From Polyangium fumosum (GTDB taxonomy: Bacteria > Myxococcota_A > Polyangia > Polyangiales > Polyangiaceae): a stretch of 64,000 bases of DNA. Numbering within the stretch: the first letter of the stretch is position 1; each line of letters begins with the position of its first letter. Shown here one piece after another: positions 18,721-28,784 of this stretch. Location: the NCBI RefSeq assembly GCF_005144585.1, contig NZ_SSMQ01000013.1, forward strand, positions 149,359 through 213,358, written 5' to 3'. The notes beneath the pieces are model-generated. The model searched no databases. It was not told where the DNA came from and saw nothing but the letters and a program-made list of their open reading frames with translations. Made by a program: the position numbers and the translations under genes.

Positions 18721-19260
18721 CTACGCGGCCCCTCTCCCCGCCGCCCAGGCCAGCGCCCGCTCCCGCAGCCCCCGCACGAACGCGTCCTTCGCCTGCGAAT
18801 ACGACGAAAACATCGTCGCCCCGCGCTCCACGGCCTCCCGCTTGTGCCGCGCGTACGCCTCCACCTCCGCCGGATGCGCCCGCAAATACTCCCGCACCGC
18901 GAGGTTCCCAGCCCAGAACGGCCCCCCGTGCTCCGTCACCGCCACATTGAAATGCGGCGCCGCCCCCCGCTTGCGCAGGTACATCCGCCCCGGAACGAAG
19001 ATCTCTCCAAAGTCCTCGTATCCGATCGCCACGAGCCCCGCGACGTGCGGCTTTGCTTCCTGCAAATCGGCCACGCCGACCAGGATGTCGACGATCGGCT
19101 TCGACACGAGCCCCGGCACCGCCGAGCTCCCGAAGGGCTCGATCGCCACCACCACCGGCCCGAGCGCCGCCCGCACACGCGCCGCCTCCGCCTCGAAGTC
19201 GAGGGGCCAGCGCGCGTCATAGGCGACGATCGAAATCGGCTCGTCGACGTCCCCGCGCAT
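18721..19260 (-). CDS. GrpB family (UPF0157) nucleotidyltransferase-fold protein
   Basis: A 179-residue protein with the GrpB signature: PISIVAYDARWP at the start, EPFGSSAVPGLVSKPIVDILVGV (a GSTAVPGLxxKPxIDI variant with a polymerase-beta-like acidic pair), and a C-terminal NLAVREYLRAHP followed by YARHKREA. This family is annotated as a predicted nucleotidyltransferase or dephospho-CoA-kinase-associated domain with no proven reaction. It follows trpS by 20 bp on the same strand and probably shares its transcript. Start chosen at the ATG with the usual short lead before the IxIVxYD motif. Confidence 0.85.
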   Translation of the reverse strand: MRGDVDEPISIVAYDARWPLDFEAEAARVRAALGPVVVAIEPFGSSAVPGLVSKPIVDILVGVADLQEAKPHVAGLVAIGYEDFGEIFVPGRMYLRKRGAAPHFNVAVTEHGGPFWAGNLAVREYLRAHPAEVEAYARHKREAVERGATMFSSYSQAKDAFVRGLRERALAWAAGRGAA

Positions 19261-19280
19261 GGCCCCTCCCCTCCCCGGCG

Positions 19281-20318
19281 TTACCCCTTCGCCGGCGGCG
19301 CCGCCGGCACGAGGCCAATCTTCTTGTACACCTTCGACAGCGTCTTCCACGCCCGCGACCGCGCCTTCTCCGAGCCCCGCGCGAGGATCTGCTCGAGGCC
19401 GGCCTTGTCCGCCATGACCTCGGCATACCGCTTCTGGAACGGCTCCAGCGTCGCCACCACCACGTCCGCGACCTCCGACTTCAGATCGCCGTACCCCTTC
19501 CCCGCGAAAGACGCCTCCACCACCTCCACCGGCTGGTTCGACAGCGCCGCGTGAATGGTCAGGAGGTTCGACACCCCCGGCTTCTTCTCGACGTCGTAAC
19601 GGATCTCCGTCTCCGAGTCCGTCACCGCGCGCTTGAACTTCCGGCGAATCACGTCCGGCGTATCGAGCACCGCGATGTAGTTCTCCGGGTTCGGGTCGCT
19701 CTTCGACATCTTCTTCGTCGGCTCCTGCAGAGCCATGATCCGCGCGCCCACCTTCGGCACGAAGATCTCCGGGGTCACGAAGGTCTCCGAGTATCGCTGG
19801 TTGAAGCGCTGCGCCACGTCCCGCGCGAGCTCGAGGTGCTGCTTCTGGTCGGCCCCGACCGGCACCAGGTTCGCCTGGTAGATCAGGATGTCCGCGGCCA
19901 TCAGCACCGGGTACGTGAAGAGACCCGAATTGATGTTGTCCTCGTGCCGCGCCGACTTGTCCTTGAATTGCGTCATGCGCGACAGCTCGCCCATGTACGT
20001 CATCGTCCCGAGCACCCACGCGAGCTCGGCGTGCTGCGGCACGTGGGATTGGAGCACGATCGTCGACGCCTCCGGATCGATCCCGCAGGCAATGTACTGC
20101 GCCGCGAACGACAAGCAGCGGTTCCGGAGCTCCGCCGGCACCTGCTTCACCGTCAGCGCGTGCAGATCGACGACCAGGAAGACGCAGTCGTACTGGTGTT
20201 GCAGCTCGACCCAGTTCTTCAGCGCGCCCACGTAGTTGCCGAGCGCGAGCTGCCCGCTCGGCTGGATCCCCGACAAGATGACTGGCTTCTTCTGCGGCTG
20301 CTGGGTCGACTCGCTCAC
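19281..20318 (-). CDS. trpS: tryptophanyl-tRNA synthetase
   Basis: A 345-residue class Ic synthetase of usual length. The HIGH-equivalent is QPSGQLALGNYVGA near residues 19-32, and the KMSKS loop is KKMSKSDPNPENYI. Other family positions are VLQSHVPQHAELAWVLG, MTQFKDK, GLFTYPVLMAADIL, and the adenylate-binding VPVGADQKQHLELARDVAQRFN. It charges tRNA-Trp in the cytoplasm. The gene is divergent from the tandem-Usp gene and leads a probable two-gene unit with the GrpB-like gene. Confidence 0.97.
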   Translation of the reverse strand: MSESTQQPQKKPVILSGIQPSGQLALGNYVGALKNWVELQHQYDCVFLVVDLHALTVKQVPAELRNRCLSFAAQYIACGIDPEASTIVLQSHVPQHAELAWVLGTMTYMGELSRMTQFKDKSARHEDNINSGLFTYPVLMAADILIYQANLVPVGADQKQHLELARDVAQRFNQRYSETFVTPEIFVPKVGARIMALQEPTKKMSKSDPNPENYIAVLDTPDVIRRKFKRAVTDSETEIRYDVEKKPGVSNLLTIHAALSNQPVEVVEASFAGKGYGDLKSEVADVVVATLEPFQKRYAEVMADKAGLEQILARGSEKARSRAWKTLSKVYKKIGLVPAAPPAKG

Positions 20319-20452
20319 GCGTGCCCTCTATCGCCGGCTGCCGGCCGCGTCAACCCCTCGTATTCCCAGGCCAAGCCTGGGTGAGGAGGATTCGTCGCGT
20401 CAAGCGACTTCGCGCCCGTCCTCAGGGCACGACGATTGCAGCACACGGCGCT

Positions 20453-21385
20453 GTGTCCATCATTTGCGGTACGACGCTGGCGCCCGAGAACGAGCAGGCA
20501 AACCAGGCTGCCGCAGCACTCTCGTTGCTGCTCGGCGACGAGTTGCACCTCGTCCACGTCGTCGATGAGCTCGGCGCCGAGCTCGCCCTCACCGAAGAAT
20601 ACGACACCCTCTACGAGCCGGCCGGCAGGCATCTGCGCGGCGAGGCGGATGACCTGCGGCAGCTCGGCATCCAGATCGAGCCCGAGCTCGCCGCGGGGGC
20701 ATGGCATGCGGAGCTGCCCAGGATTGCCATGCATCATCGTGCGCGCTTGATCGTGCTTTCGCCCCATCCGGGGGTCGTGCGCAAGCGCCCTTCTCCCTGG
20801 GCCGCCGTGAGGATCGCCCGCGCCGCGCCCATTCCGGTCATGCTCGTCCGCCATGCGGATGGACTGCTCCGCTGGGCCCAAGAGCGTGCCCCGCTGCGCG
20901 TCCTCATCGCGCTGGGGTGCTGCCCAGGCTCACGTGCCGCCCTGCGCTGGATCGCCGAGCTCCGATCCGGCGGCCCCTGCGAAGCATGGCTGGCGTATGT
21001 CTCACGTATGGGAGGCGTTTCGGACGCCAGCGCAGAGATATCGGCGCACCCTTATCGCAGCCTGCCTCCGTTCCGCTGCGAGCCTCCCCTCGACGAGGTC
21101 GAGGCATTCCGGGACGAACTCCGCCGGCTGGGGGTAAGCGTCACGAAGACCAGCGTCCAGGACGCGAGCGTGCTCGAAGACCTCGCGCAGCGAGAGGCCA
21201 TCGATCTCGTCGTGGTCCCCCGGGACCTGCCGCGAGGCCACTTGTGGCCGAGGTGGGTGTGGCACAGCCTGTTTCGAGCCGCTGTGCCCGGCGTCGTCGT
21301 TTGCGTGCCGCCCGATGATGCAGCCGAGCGCGTACGGCCGGCAGGGCCGCTGAGCGAGCTCGTCCGCCATCCTCCGCCGCGTTGA
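20453..21385 (+). CDS. tandem universal stress protein (UspA)-domain protein
   Basis: With the GTG at 20453 the protein has 310 residues and starts directly with the first Usp beta-strand (SIICGTTLAPENEQA). The first domain ends in RLIVLSPHPG...IPVMLVRH; the second starts with RVLIALGCCPGSRAALRW and ends in VPGVVVCVPP. The ATP-binding G-x2-G-x9-G(S/T) signature is poorly kept in both halves, so it may not bind ATP. A GTG at 20321 would add 44 residues without Usp similarity and is less likely. It precedes the Mrp antiporter operon by about 100 bp on the same strand, which suggests joint use under ionic or pH stress. Confidence 0.75.
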   Translation: MSIICGTTLAPENEQANQAAAALSLLLGDELHLVHVVDELGAELALTEEYDTLYEPAGRHLRGEADDLRQLGIQIEPELAAGAWHAELPRIAMHHRARLIVLSPHPGVVRKRPSPWAAVRIARAAPIPVMLVRHADGLLRWAQERAPLRVLIALGCCPGSRAALRWIAELRSGGPCEAWLAYVSRMGGVSDASAEISAHPYRSLPPFRCEPPLDEVEAFRDELRRLGVSVTKTSVQDASVLEDLAQREAIDLVVVPRDLPRGHLWPRWVWHSLFRAAVPGVVVCVPPDDAAERVRPAGPLSELVRHPPPR

Positions 21386-21489
21386 CGGCACGTTTCTTCC
21401 TAACGGTCCGCTCGCCCGTGGACTCCGGACCGGTCTCTTCGCGAACCGGGGTTCAACGTGGCGTCGAAGCGGCGACGGGGGAGCGCAGT

Positions 21490-23796
21490 GTGCAGACGAT
21501 ACTCATCGCCATCATCGCCACTCCCTTCGTGGGCGCTCTGGCCACGCTCTTCCTCTCGCCCCGCTGGGCGGGACGGATCGCCCTTCTTCCCCCGGCGCTC
21601 GTGCTCGCGCTCGCCATCCCACGCTGGCCGGCGGCCGCTACAGGGGAGACGAACATCGTCACGATCCCCTGGTTCCCATCCGCGGGAATGACGGCGAATC
21701 TCCGCCTGGATCACCTCGGCGCGTTTTTCGTCCTGCTCATCGCGGGCGTGGGCCTCGGCATCGTCCAGTATAGCCGCGCCTATCTCGGGAAAAAGGCCAC
21801 GCCGCGGTTCTGGGCCGCGCTGCTCGCATTCATGGGCGCCATGCTCGGGCTCGTCCTCTCGGATTCGCTGCTCTTGCTCTTCGTGTTCTGGGAGCTCACC
21901 ACCCTCGCCTCCTTCCTCCTCATCGGAATGGACGGCCAGAGCCCGGAGGCGAGGGCGGGGGCCATTCGGGCGTTCCTGGTGACAGGCGCTGGTGGGCTCT
22001 CCCTGCTCGCAGGCACGCTCGTGCTCGGGCAGATCGCCGGGACCTACGACCTCTCCAGCATGCCCGCGCGCGCAGAGCGTATCCTGGCGAGCCCCGCGCG
22101 GGATGTCGCGCTCCTGCTCATGCTCGGCGGAGCCTTCGCCAAATCGGCTCAGGTCCCGTTCCATTTCTGGCTCCCGGGCGCGATGGCCGCGCCCGCGCCG
22201 GTGAGCGCCTATCTCCACTCCGCTACCATGGTGAAGGCGGGCATCTTCTTGATCGGCCGGCTATCGCCGATCTTCGGCGCGTCGCCCGCGTTCCAGCCCC
22301 TCCTGCTCACCGTGGGGCTCACGACGTTCCTCGTCGGCGGATGGGACGCCGTGCGCGCGTGGGATCTGAAGAAGCTCCTCGCCCACAGCACCGTCGCGAA
22401 CCTGGGCGTCCTCACGGCGCTTTATGGCGTATCCCCTCCGGCCGAGGTCCACGGAGGGATCGTGCGCGGGGAGTTGCTCGCCATCACGAACCACGCGCTT
22501 TACAAATCGGCGCTGTTCCTCCTCGTCGGGTGGATGGAGAAGGTCTCGGGGACGCGTGATCTCTCGATCCTGAGAGAGGAGCGCTGGTTTCAGCGCGAGC
22601 CGGTCGCCGGTGTGCTCATCGGGATCGGTGCCATCTCGATGGGGGGCTTCCCGTTCCTGCTTGGCTTCATGAGCAAGGAAGTGTTCCTCGAAGCGCTCCT
22701 CGAGGCCCGATTTCCTGGCGTCGTCGCCGCTGTCGCTGCGGCCGTCGTGGGGGGCGCGATGGCGGTCGTCTATGCGCTCAAGCTCTGCGTGAGCACGTTC
22801 TGGGGGCCGAAGCTGCCGCCCGATTCGCGCGGCTATCGGAGGGCATCGCTCTCGAGATGGCTTCTCGTCGTGCCGGCCGTTTTCCTCTTGCCCCATGTGA
22901 TCGGGGGCATCGCCCCGGGGTGGTTCATCGGATCCGTGCTCGAGCCGGGGACCCATTGGCCCGCGTGGATCGCCGTGTGGCACCATATCGATGGCATCTT
23001 CCTGCTCAGCGTCTCTACCCTCGCGCTCGGCGTCGGGGGGTATCTTTTGTGGAGACGATATGCGGAAGTGCCGTCCCAACCGGAGACGCAAATCGCCTTC
23101 GATCGCCTCGCCTCCACCGTGCTGGGCGCGTCGAGCTGGTTCACTCGCGCGGCGCAGGCGGGCGGGCACCCGCGGTATCTGGTCGTCATGCTCGTGTTCG
23201 CCGCCGCGGCCGCGGCGGCCGCCATGCGCGGAGGTTCGCCCCCGCCGCGCCCCGGCGCAGAGGCCTGGTCCGTCGACCTCGCCGCCGCGTCGCTGCCCGC
23301 CGCGATCGTCGCCGCCGGCGCCGTGCTCGCGGTGCTCATGCAGGACCGCGTCTCCAAGGTCGTCCTGATGGCCGCGGCTGGATATGGGTTGGCGGTCTTT
23401 TACGTCCTCTTCCGGGCGCCGGACCTCGTGCTCACGCAGATCCTGGTCGAGACGATCTCGCTGCTGCTCCTCCTGCTCGTCTTTCAGCGGCTCCCGCGCC
23501 TGGGCGCCGACGAGCGATCGCGCGGGCAGCGAGCCATGCACGGGCTCTTCGCGGCTGCGCTCGGGCTCGGAATCGCGATCCTCGCCTGGGCTTCGGGCAT
23601 CCATCCGGCCGCTCGTCCAGCAGGCGCGGAGCAACTCGCGCTTTCGTTGCCCGAGGCGAAGGGACGCAACGTGGTGAATGTCATTCTGGTCGATTTCCGA
23701 GGCGCCGACACGCTCGGGGAGATCACCGTGCTCGCCATTGCCGCGATCGGGGTCGTGGCCCTCCGCGTGGGGCGCGCCCGAAGGGAGGGCGCATGA
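21490..23796 (+). CDS. mrpA: Mrp Na+/H+ antiporter subunit A
   Basis: A 768-residue polytopic protein starting at GTG 21490, preceded by GGGGAG. It has the NuoL-like core: IVQYSRAYLG, the Glu-containing VFWELTTLASFLLIG, KSAQVPFHFWLPGAM, SAYLHSATMVKAGIFLI and LLAHSTVANLGVL, with the conserved Lys and His of the proton path. The C-terminal extension (about 590-768) has the MrpA/MrpB-like segment FRAPDLVLTQILVETISLLLLLLVF and ends NVILVDFRGADTLGEITVLAIA. As the largest subunit it is proposed to carry proton or Na+ translocation in the Mrp complex. Its ATG/TGA overlap with mrpB marks the start of a tightly coupled operon. Confidence 0.93.
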   Translation: MQTILIAIIATPFVGALATLFLSPRWAGRIALLPPALVLALAIPRWPAAATGETNIVTIPWFPSAGMTANLRLDHLGAFFVLLIAGVGLGIVQYSRAYLGKKATPRFWAALLAFMGAMLGLVLSDSLLLLFVFWELTTLASFLLIGMDGQSPEARAGAIRAFLVTGAGGLSLLAGTLVLGQIAGTYDLSSMPARAERILASPARDVALLLMLGGAFAKSAQVPFHFWLPGAMAAPAPVSAYLHSATMVKAGIFLIGRLSPIFGASPAFQPLLLTVGLTTFLVGGWDAVRAWDLKKLLAHSTVANLGVLTALYGVSPPAEVHGGIVRGELLAITNHALYKSALFLLVGWMEKVSGTRDLSILREERWFQREPVAGVLIGIGAISMGGFPFLLGFMSKEVFLEALLEARFPGVVAAVAAAVVGGAMAVVYALKLCVSTFWGPKLPPDSRGYRRASLSRWLLVVPAVFLLPHVIGGIAPGWFIGSVLEPGTHWPAWIAVWHHIDGIFLLSVSTLALGVGGYLLWRRYAEVPSQPETQIAFDRLASTVLGASSWFTRAAQAGGHPRYLVVMLVFAAAAAAAAMRGGSPPPRPGAEAWSVDLAAASLPAAIVAAGAVLAVLMQDRVSKVVLMAAAGYGLAVFYVLFRAPDLVLTQILVETISLLLLLLVFQRLPRLGADERSRGQRAMHGLFAAALGLGIAILAWASGIHPAARPAGAEQLALSLPEAKGRNVVNVILVDFRGADTLGEITVLAIAAIGVVALRVGRARREGA

Positions 23797-24212
23797 ATTC
23801 GTTTCTCCTGCGCCAGGTCGCGAGGGGTGTGCTCCCGGTGGCCGTCCTCTTCGCCGTCTCCTTGCTCCTCCGTGGCCACGATGCGCCGGGCGGTGGGTTC
23901 GTCGCGGGGCTCGTCACCGCGGCCGCCGTGGTGCTCCACGCGCTCGCGAACGTCGCCCCGTCCGAGCGGGCGCGGAGGCCGCGCGTCCTCGGCTCCGTCT
24001 GGCTCGGGCTCCTCGTCGCCGCGGGGACCGGTCTCGTCGCCGTCGCCGCCGGCGGCCCGTTCCTCACGCATTCTCATTTCGATGTCGGGTCCGGCTCGGC
24101 CACGATCCACCTGTCCACGACGCTCCTCTTCGACGTCGGCGTGTTTCTGGTGGTGGTCGGCTCGACGATCACGACGCTCGCCGCGTTCGCCGGAGGGGAA
24201 AACCCGCGATGA
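23793..24212 (+). CDS. mrpB: Mrp antiporter subunit B
   Basis: A 139-residue membrane protein with four predicted helices. The signature is RGHDAPGGGFVAGLVTAAAVVLHALA near residues 27-52, followed by FDVGVFLVVVGSTIT near the C-terminus. It overlaps mrpA and mrpC by four bases each (ATGA), so translation is coupled. MrpB is a small accessory subunit of the antiporter complex in the inner membrane. Confidence 0.93.
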   Translation: MNSFLLRQVARGVLPVAVLFAVSLLLRGHDAPGGGFVAGLVTAAAVVLHALANVAPSERARRPRVLGSVWLGLLVAAGTGLVAVAAGGPFLTHSHFDVGSGSATIHLSTTLLFDVGVFLVVVGSTITTLAAFAGGENPR

Positions 24213-24553
24213 TCGGCCTCGCCGCGGTCCTTTCTGGCGTCCTCTTCGCGTGCGGGCTCTACCTGCTCCTCTCCCGCAATCTGCAGCGCATGGCGATCGG
24301 CTTCTTGCTCCTGTCGAACGGCGTCAATCTCTTCGTCCTCACGTCCGCGGGGCTGCCCGCGGGCGCGGCGCCGCCGCTCGTCGGCGAGGGCGAGGGGGCG
24401 AGCCGGGCCCCGTTCGCCGATCCCCTGGCGCAGGCCTTCATCCTCACGGCCATCGTGATCGGCCTCGGGATGGCCGCGTTCCTTTTGGCCCTTTCGACGC
24501 GGCACCACGACGCCTCGGGGCGCGATGACGTCGAGGGGGACGACGAGACATGA
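24209..24553 (+). CDS. mrpC: Mrp antiporter subunit C (NuoK-like)
   Basis: A 114-residue, three-helix protein related to NuoK: GLYLLLSRNLQRMAIGFLLLSNGVNLF in the first half and DPLAQAFILTAIVIGLGMAAFLLAL in the second. The second stretch is the typical MrpC ending before an acidic tail (DDVEGDDET). ATGA overlaps on both sides join it to mrpB and mrpD. Confidence 0.93.
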   Translation: MIGLAAVLSGVLFACGLYLLLSRNLQRMAIGFLLLSNGVNLFVLTSAGLPAGAAPPLVGEGEGASRAPFADPLAQAFILTAIVIGLGMAAFLLALSTRHHDASGRDDVEGDDET

Positions 24554-26067
24554 TGGATTCGCTCCTCGTCTTGATCCCGGTCGTATGGCCGCTCATCACG
24601 GCGGCGCTCCTGCTCCCGCTGACAGGCCGAACGCGGCTCCAGCAAGCGGCCGCGCTCGTGAGCGGGGGCGTTTTGCTCGCGAGCGCGATGCTGCTTTGCG
24701 CGCGCACGGCGCGCGGCGCGATCCTGGTCCTGCCCCTCGGCGGCTGGAGCCCACGCGTCGGGATCGTGTGGGTGGCGGACGCGCTGGCCGCCGTGATGCT
24801 CCTTTTCGTGGCGACCGTCTCGTATGCGACGCTGCTCTACGCGGCCGGCTCGCTGCGTGGGGAGCGCGAGCGCCGGTACTTCTATCCGCTGCACCAGTTC
24901 CTGCTGGTCGGCGTGGGAGGCTCGATCCTGACGGGCGACATCTTCAATCTCTTCGTCTTCTTCGAGGTCATGTTGCTCGCGTCCTTTGCGCTGATCGCGC
25001 TGGGAGGACGTGCACGGCAGGTTCGAATGGGCGTGCCCTACGTGATCGTCAACCTCGTCGGGAGCGCGCTGTTTCTCGCAGCCGTGGGCGCGATCTACGG
25101 CGCGGCTGGCACCGTCAACATGGCGGAGCTCTCCCTGCGCGCCGGAGGCGGCGGTTTGCCGGGGGTCTTCTGGGGCGCGACGGCGCTCGTGCTCGTCGTC
25201 TTCATGGTGAAGACCGCTCTTTTTCCCGTCTTCGCATGGCTGCCCGATTCCTATCCGGAGGCGCCCGTCACCGTGAATGGCCTCTTCGCCGGGCTGCTCA
25301 CGAAGGTGGGTGTGTACACGCTCTTCCGCACCATCCCGCTCCTCGGGGGGGCGGCGCCCGGCGGATGGCAGCCGGCGCTCGTCGCCATCGCGGCCACGAC
25401 CATGCTCGTCGGGGTCTTCGGCGCGCTCGGCCGGAGCACGATCCGTGGCGTCCTCTCGTTCCACATCGTGAGCCAGGTCGGCTACATGATCTTCGGGCTC
25501 GCCCTGTTCACGCCGCTCGCGCTGGCCGCGGGGTTGTTCCACACGCTCCACAACATGCTCGCGAAGACGGCCCTCGTCTTTGCCGGCGGAGTCGCGGAGC
25601 GCATGGGCGGATCAGGAAAACTCTACGCCATGCGTGGGCTCGCGCGGACGGAGCCATGGCTCGCGGCGGGATTCTTCGTCGCCGCGATGTCGCTCGCGGG
25701 GATGCCCCCTTTGAGTGGTTTCTGGGGGAAATGGTTCCTGGTCGCGGGCGGCCTCGCGGCCGGCGCGCCCGTCGCGACGGGTATCTCGTTGCTCGTGGGC
25801 CTGTTCACGCTCGCATCCATGTTGAAGATCTGGAATGCCGTCTTCTGGGGCGAACCAAAGGGCCAGCGATACCCGGGGCGCGGCCGGCATCGCGGCATGC
25901 TCGGGGCGACGCTTTCGCTCGCGGCGATGAGCCTTTTGACGGGGCTCCTCGCCGCGCCGATCTTCTCCCACCTCGAGCGCGTGGCGACGCAACTCCTCGA
26001 CGTCACGCCCTACGTCGCTGCCGTGCGCGCAGCCGAGCGTCGTGACGACCATGCGGAGGCCCCATGA
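24550..26067 (+). CDS. mrpD: Mrp antiporter subunit D (NuoN/NuoM-like)
   Basis: A 505-residue polytopic subunit with about 14 helices. It keeps the family motifs FVFFEVMLLASFALI (with the conserved Glu), VFMVKTALFPVFAWLPDSYPEAP (with Lys), and LSFHIVSQVGYMIFGLALF. It also has the late MPPLSGFWGKWFLVAGG. Together with MrpA it belongs to the antiporter-like proteins shared with respiratory complex I. It overlaps mrpC and mrpE by four bases each. Confidence 0.94.
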   Translation: MMDSLLVLIPVVWPLITAALLLPLTGRTRLQQAAALVSGGVLLASAMLLCARTARGAILVLPLGGWSPRVGIVWVADALAAVMLLFVATVSYATLLYAAGSLRGERERRYFYPLHQFLLVGVGGSILTGDIFNLFVFFEVMLLASFALIALGGRARQVRMGVPYVIVNLVGSALFLAAVGAIYGAAGTVNMAELSLRAGGGGLPGVFWGATALVLVVFMVKTALFPVFAWLPDSYPEAPVTVNGLFAGLLTKVGVYTLFRTIPLLGGAAPGGWQPALVAIAATTMLVGVFGALGRSTIRGVLSFHIVSQVGYMIFGLALFTPLALAAGLFHTLHNMLAKTALVFAGGVAERMGGSGKLYAMRGLARTEPWLAAGFFVAAMSLAGMPPLSGFWGKWFLVAGGLAAGAPVATGISLLVGLFTLASMLKIWNAVFWGEPKGQRYPGRGRHRGMLGATLSLAAMSLLTGLLAAPIFSHLERVATQLLDVTPYVAAVRAAERRDDHAEAP

Positions 26068-26561
26068 GCGCGCTCGCGTTGAACCTGCTGCTCGCCGTGG
26101 TCTGGATGTTCATCCAGGCGACCTTCTCCCTGCGCAGCTTGATCATCGGGTTCGGGATCGGCTTCGTCGTGATCGCATTCGTGCAGCGCCTTCGCGGGAG
26201 CCACGCGTATGCGCGGACGGCGGCCTCGATCGTGCGCCTGTTCGCGTTTTTCCTCGCGGATCTCGTGCGGAGCAACCTCACGCTCGCCCGCGACATCCTC
26301 CGCCCCGTACCCGCTTTCGTGCCGGCGCTCGTTCGTTTCGAGGTCGCGGACCTGTCGCCCGTCGAGACGGCGCTGCTCGCGAACCTTGTCTCGCTCACGC
26401 CGGGGACGCTCACCGTCGATGCGGAGGACGACGGCAGCGCTCTCTATGTTCATGCCCTGTATGGAGGCGACCCGGAAGGCGTCCGCCGGCGTATCGGCCA
26501 GCTCGCAGGGATGATCCGCCGCGCCGGCGGGCGCCCCATGCCGCCCCGGGACGCGGCATGA
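26064..26561 (+). CDS. mrpE: Mrp antiporter subunit E
   Basis: A 165-residue protein with two N-terminal helices (NLLLAVVWMFIQATFSLRSLIIGFGIGF) and a cytoplasmic C-terminal part, the usual MrpE plan. Family positions include DLVRSNLTLARDIL and LLANLVSLTPGTLTVD. MrpE is needed for full antiporter activity in other bacteria. The start overlaps the mrpD stop and the stop overlaps the mrpF start. Confidence 0.92.
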   Translation: MSALALNLLLAVVWMFIQATFSLRSLIIGFGIGFVVIAFVQRLRGSHAYARTAASIVRLFAFFLADLVRSNLTLARDILRPVPAFVPALVRFEVADLSPVETALLANLVSLTPGTLTVDAEDDGSALYVHALYGGDPEGVRRRIGQLAGMIRRAGGRPMPPRDAA

Positions 26562-26839
26562 GCCCCGGCGTTTTCAAGATCGCCGTGCTGCTCCCGGCGC
26601 TCGTGGTCCTCGGCGTGGGCGTCGCGTTTTGCTTCGCGCGCATTCTCCGCGGTCCCTCACCGTTCGACCGTGTGCTCGCCTTTGATTGTCTCGGGCTCAA
26701 CGTCGTGGGCGCGCTGCTGCTCCTCTCGAGCCTGTTCGACACCGATGTCTTCCTCGACGCGGCGCTCGTGGTGCTCCTCTTGGGCTTTCTGGGGACGATG
26801 TCTCTGGCCGCGTACCTGGAGAGAACCCGTGCTGATTGA
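26558..26839 (+). CDS. mrpF: Mrp antiporter subunit F
   Basis: A 93-residue protein with three helices and the MrpF core RGPSPFDRVLAFDCLGLNVVGALLLLS followed by TDVFLDAALVVLLLGFLGTMSLAAYLE. The conserved Asp in the first motif is present. It is co-translated with mrpE (ATGA) and overlaps mrpG by 11 bases. Confidence 0.92.
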   Translation: MSPGVFKIAVLLPALVVLGVGVAFCFARILRGPSPFDRVLAFDCLGLNVVGALLLLSSLFDTDVFLDAALVVLLLGFLGTMSLAAYLERTRAD

Positions 26840-27191
26840 GGCCGTCGCCGTCGTTCTGGGTGTCTGCTTCATGTTCCTGGCCTCGTTGGGGGTGCTTCGC
26901 CTGGACGATTTTTATGCTCGCATCCACGCCCCCACCAAGGCCGCGACGCTGGGGCTCGTGTTCCTGCTCGCCGCGCTCGCCTTCGAGGTGCAAGACAAGG
27001 CTGCTGTGACGAAGGCGGTGCTCGCGATGTTGTTCGTCGGGATGACGGCCCCGGTGGGAGCACACATCCTCGCGCGGGCCGCCTACCGGCGTGGGGTGCG
27101 TCCGTCCGCCCGTGTCGATGAGTACGCGCATCTCGTGGCTGCGACAAAGACCAGGGCCGCCCCTGGAAGGGAGCGAGACACGAAGCCGTGA
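26829..27191 (+). CDS. mrpG: Mrp antiporter subunit G
   Basis: A 120-residue protein starting at GTG 26829, inside the end of mrpF. It has three helices and the MrpG signature FLASLGVLRLDDFYARIHAPTKAATLGLVFLL, then PVGAHILARAAYRRG. The basic tail is a little longer than usual. This closes a complete A-B-C-D-E-F-G set, so the complex should be functional without genes from elsewhere. Confidence 0.92.
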   Translation: MLIEAVAVVLGVCFMFLASLGVLRLDDFYARIHAPTKAATLGLVFLLAALAFEVQDKAAVTKAVLAMLFVGMTAPVGAHILARAAYRRGVRPSARVDEYAHLVAATKTRAAPGRERDTKP

Positions 27192-27274
27192 AGCATCTCC
27201 CCGTTCTCGACAGGACCCCTCGCGCCCACTCGACGGTCACGCGAAAGCGTGCGATGGTCGGAGCGCATTCATTG

Positions 27275-27355
27275 CAAGGAAGGGTGCAGCGACGGTCGCT
27301 GCAGGACCAAGGATGGTCGGGCCGCCATCCCAGCCGGCGAATCTGCCGGCGAGGG
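27275..27355 (+). promoter_or_regulatory. structured leader of nhaA, candidate nhaA-I (lithium-sensing) riboswitch
   Basis: The 170-bp gap before nhaA holds a compact set of stems. One is GCAGCG/CGCTGC (27286-27302), extendable inwards. The next is GACC-aaggat-GGTC (27305-27318). The last is GCCGGC-gaatct-GCCGGC (27333-27350). GGATGG at 27311-27316 can also pair with CCATCC at 27325-27330, which gives an alternative or pseudoknotted fold. The last stem ends directly before GAGGGA, the likely ribosome site, so ligand control of translation is possible. The nhaA-I motif, reported as a Li+-sensing riboswitch class, occurs exactly upstream of nhaA genes in related bacteria. The match is judged by eye from position and layout. 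Confidence 0.5.
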
Positions 27356-27362
27356 ACGGAGC

Positions 27363-28783
<1,421 letters not shown>

Positions 28784-28784
<1 letters not shown>

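Noticed and set aside
20321..20452. Longer start of the Usp gene
   Set aside because: The extra residues have no Usp similarity and lie in the divergent control region shared with trpS.
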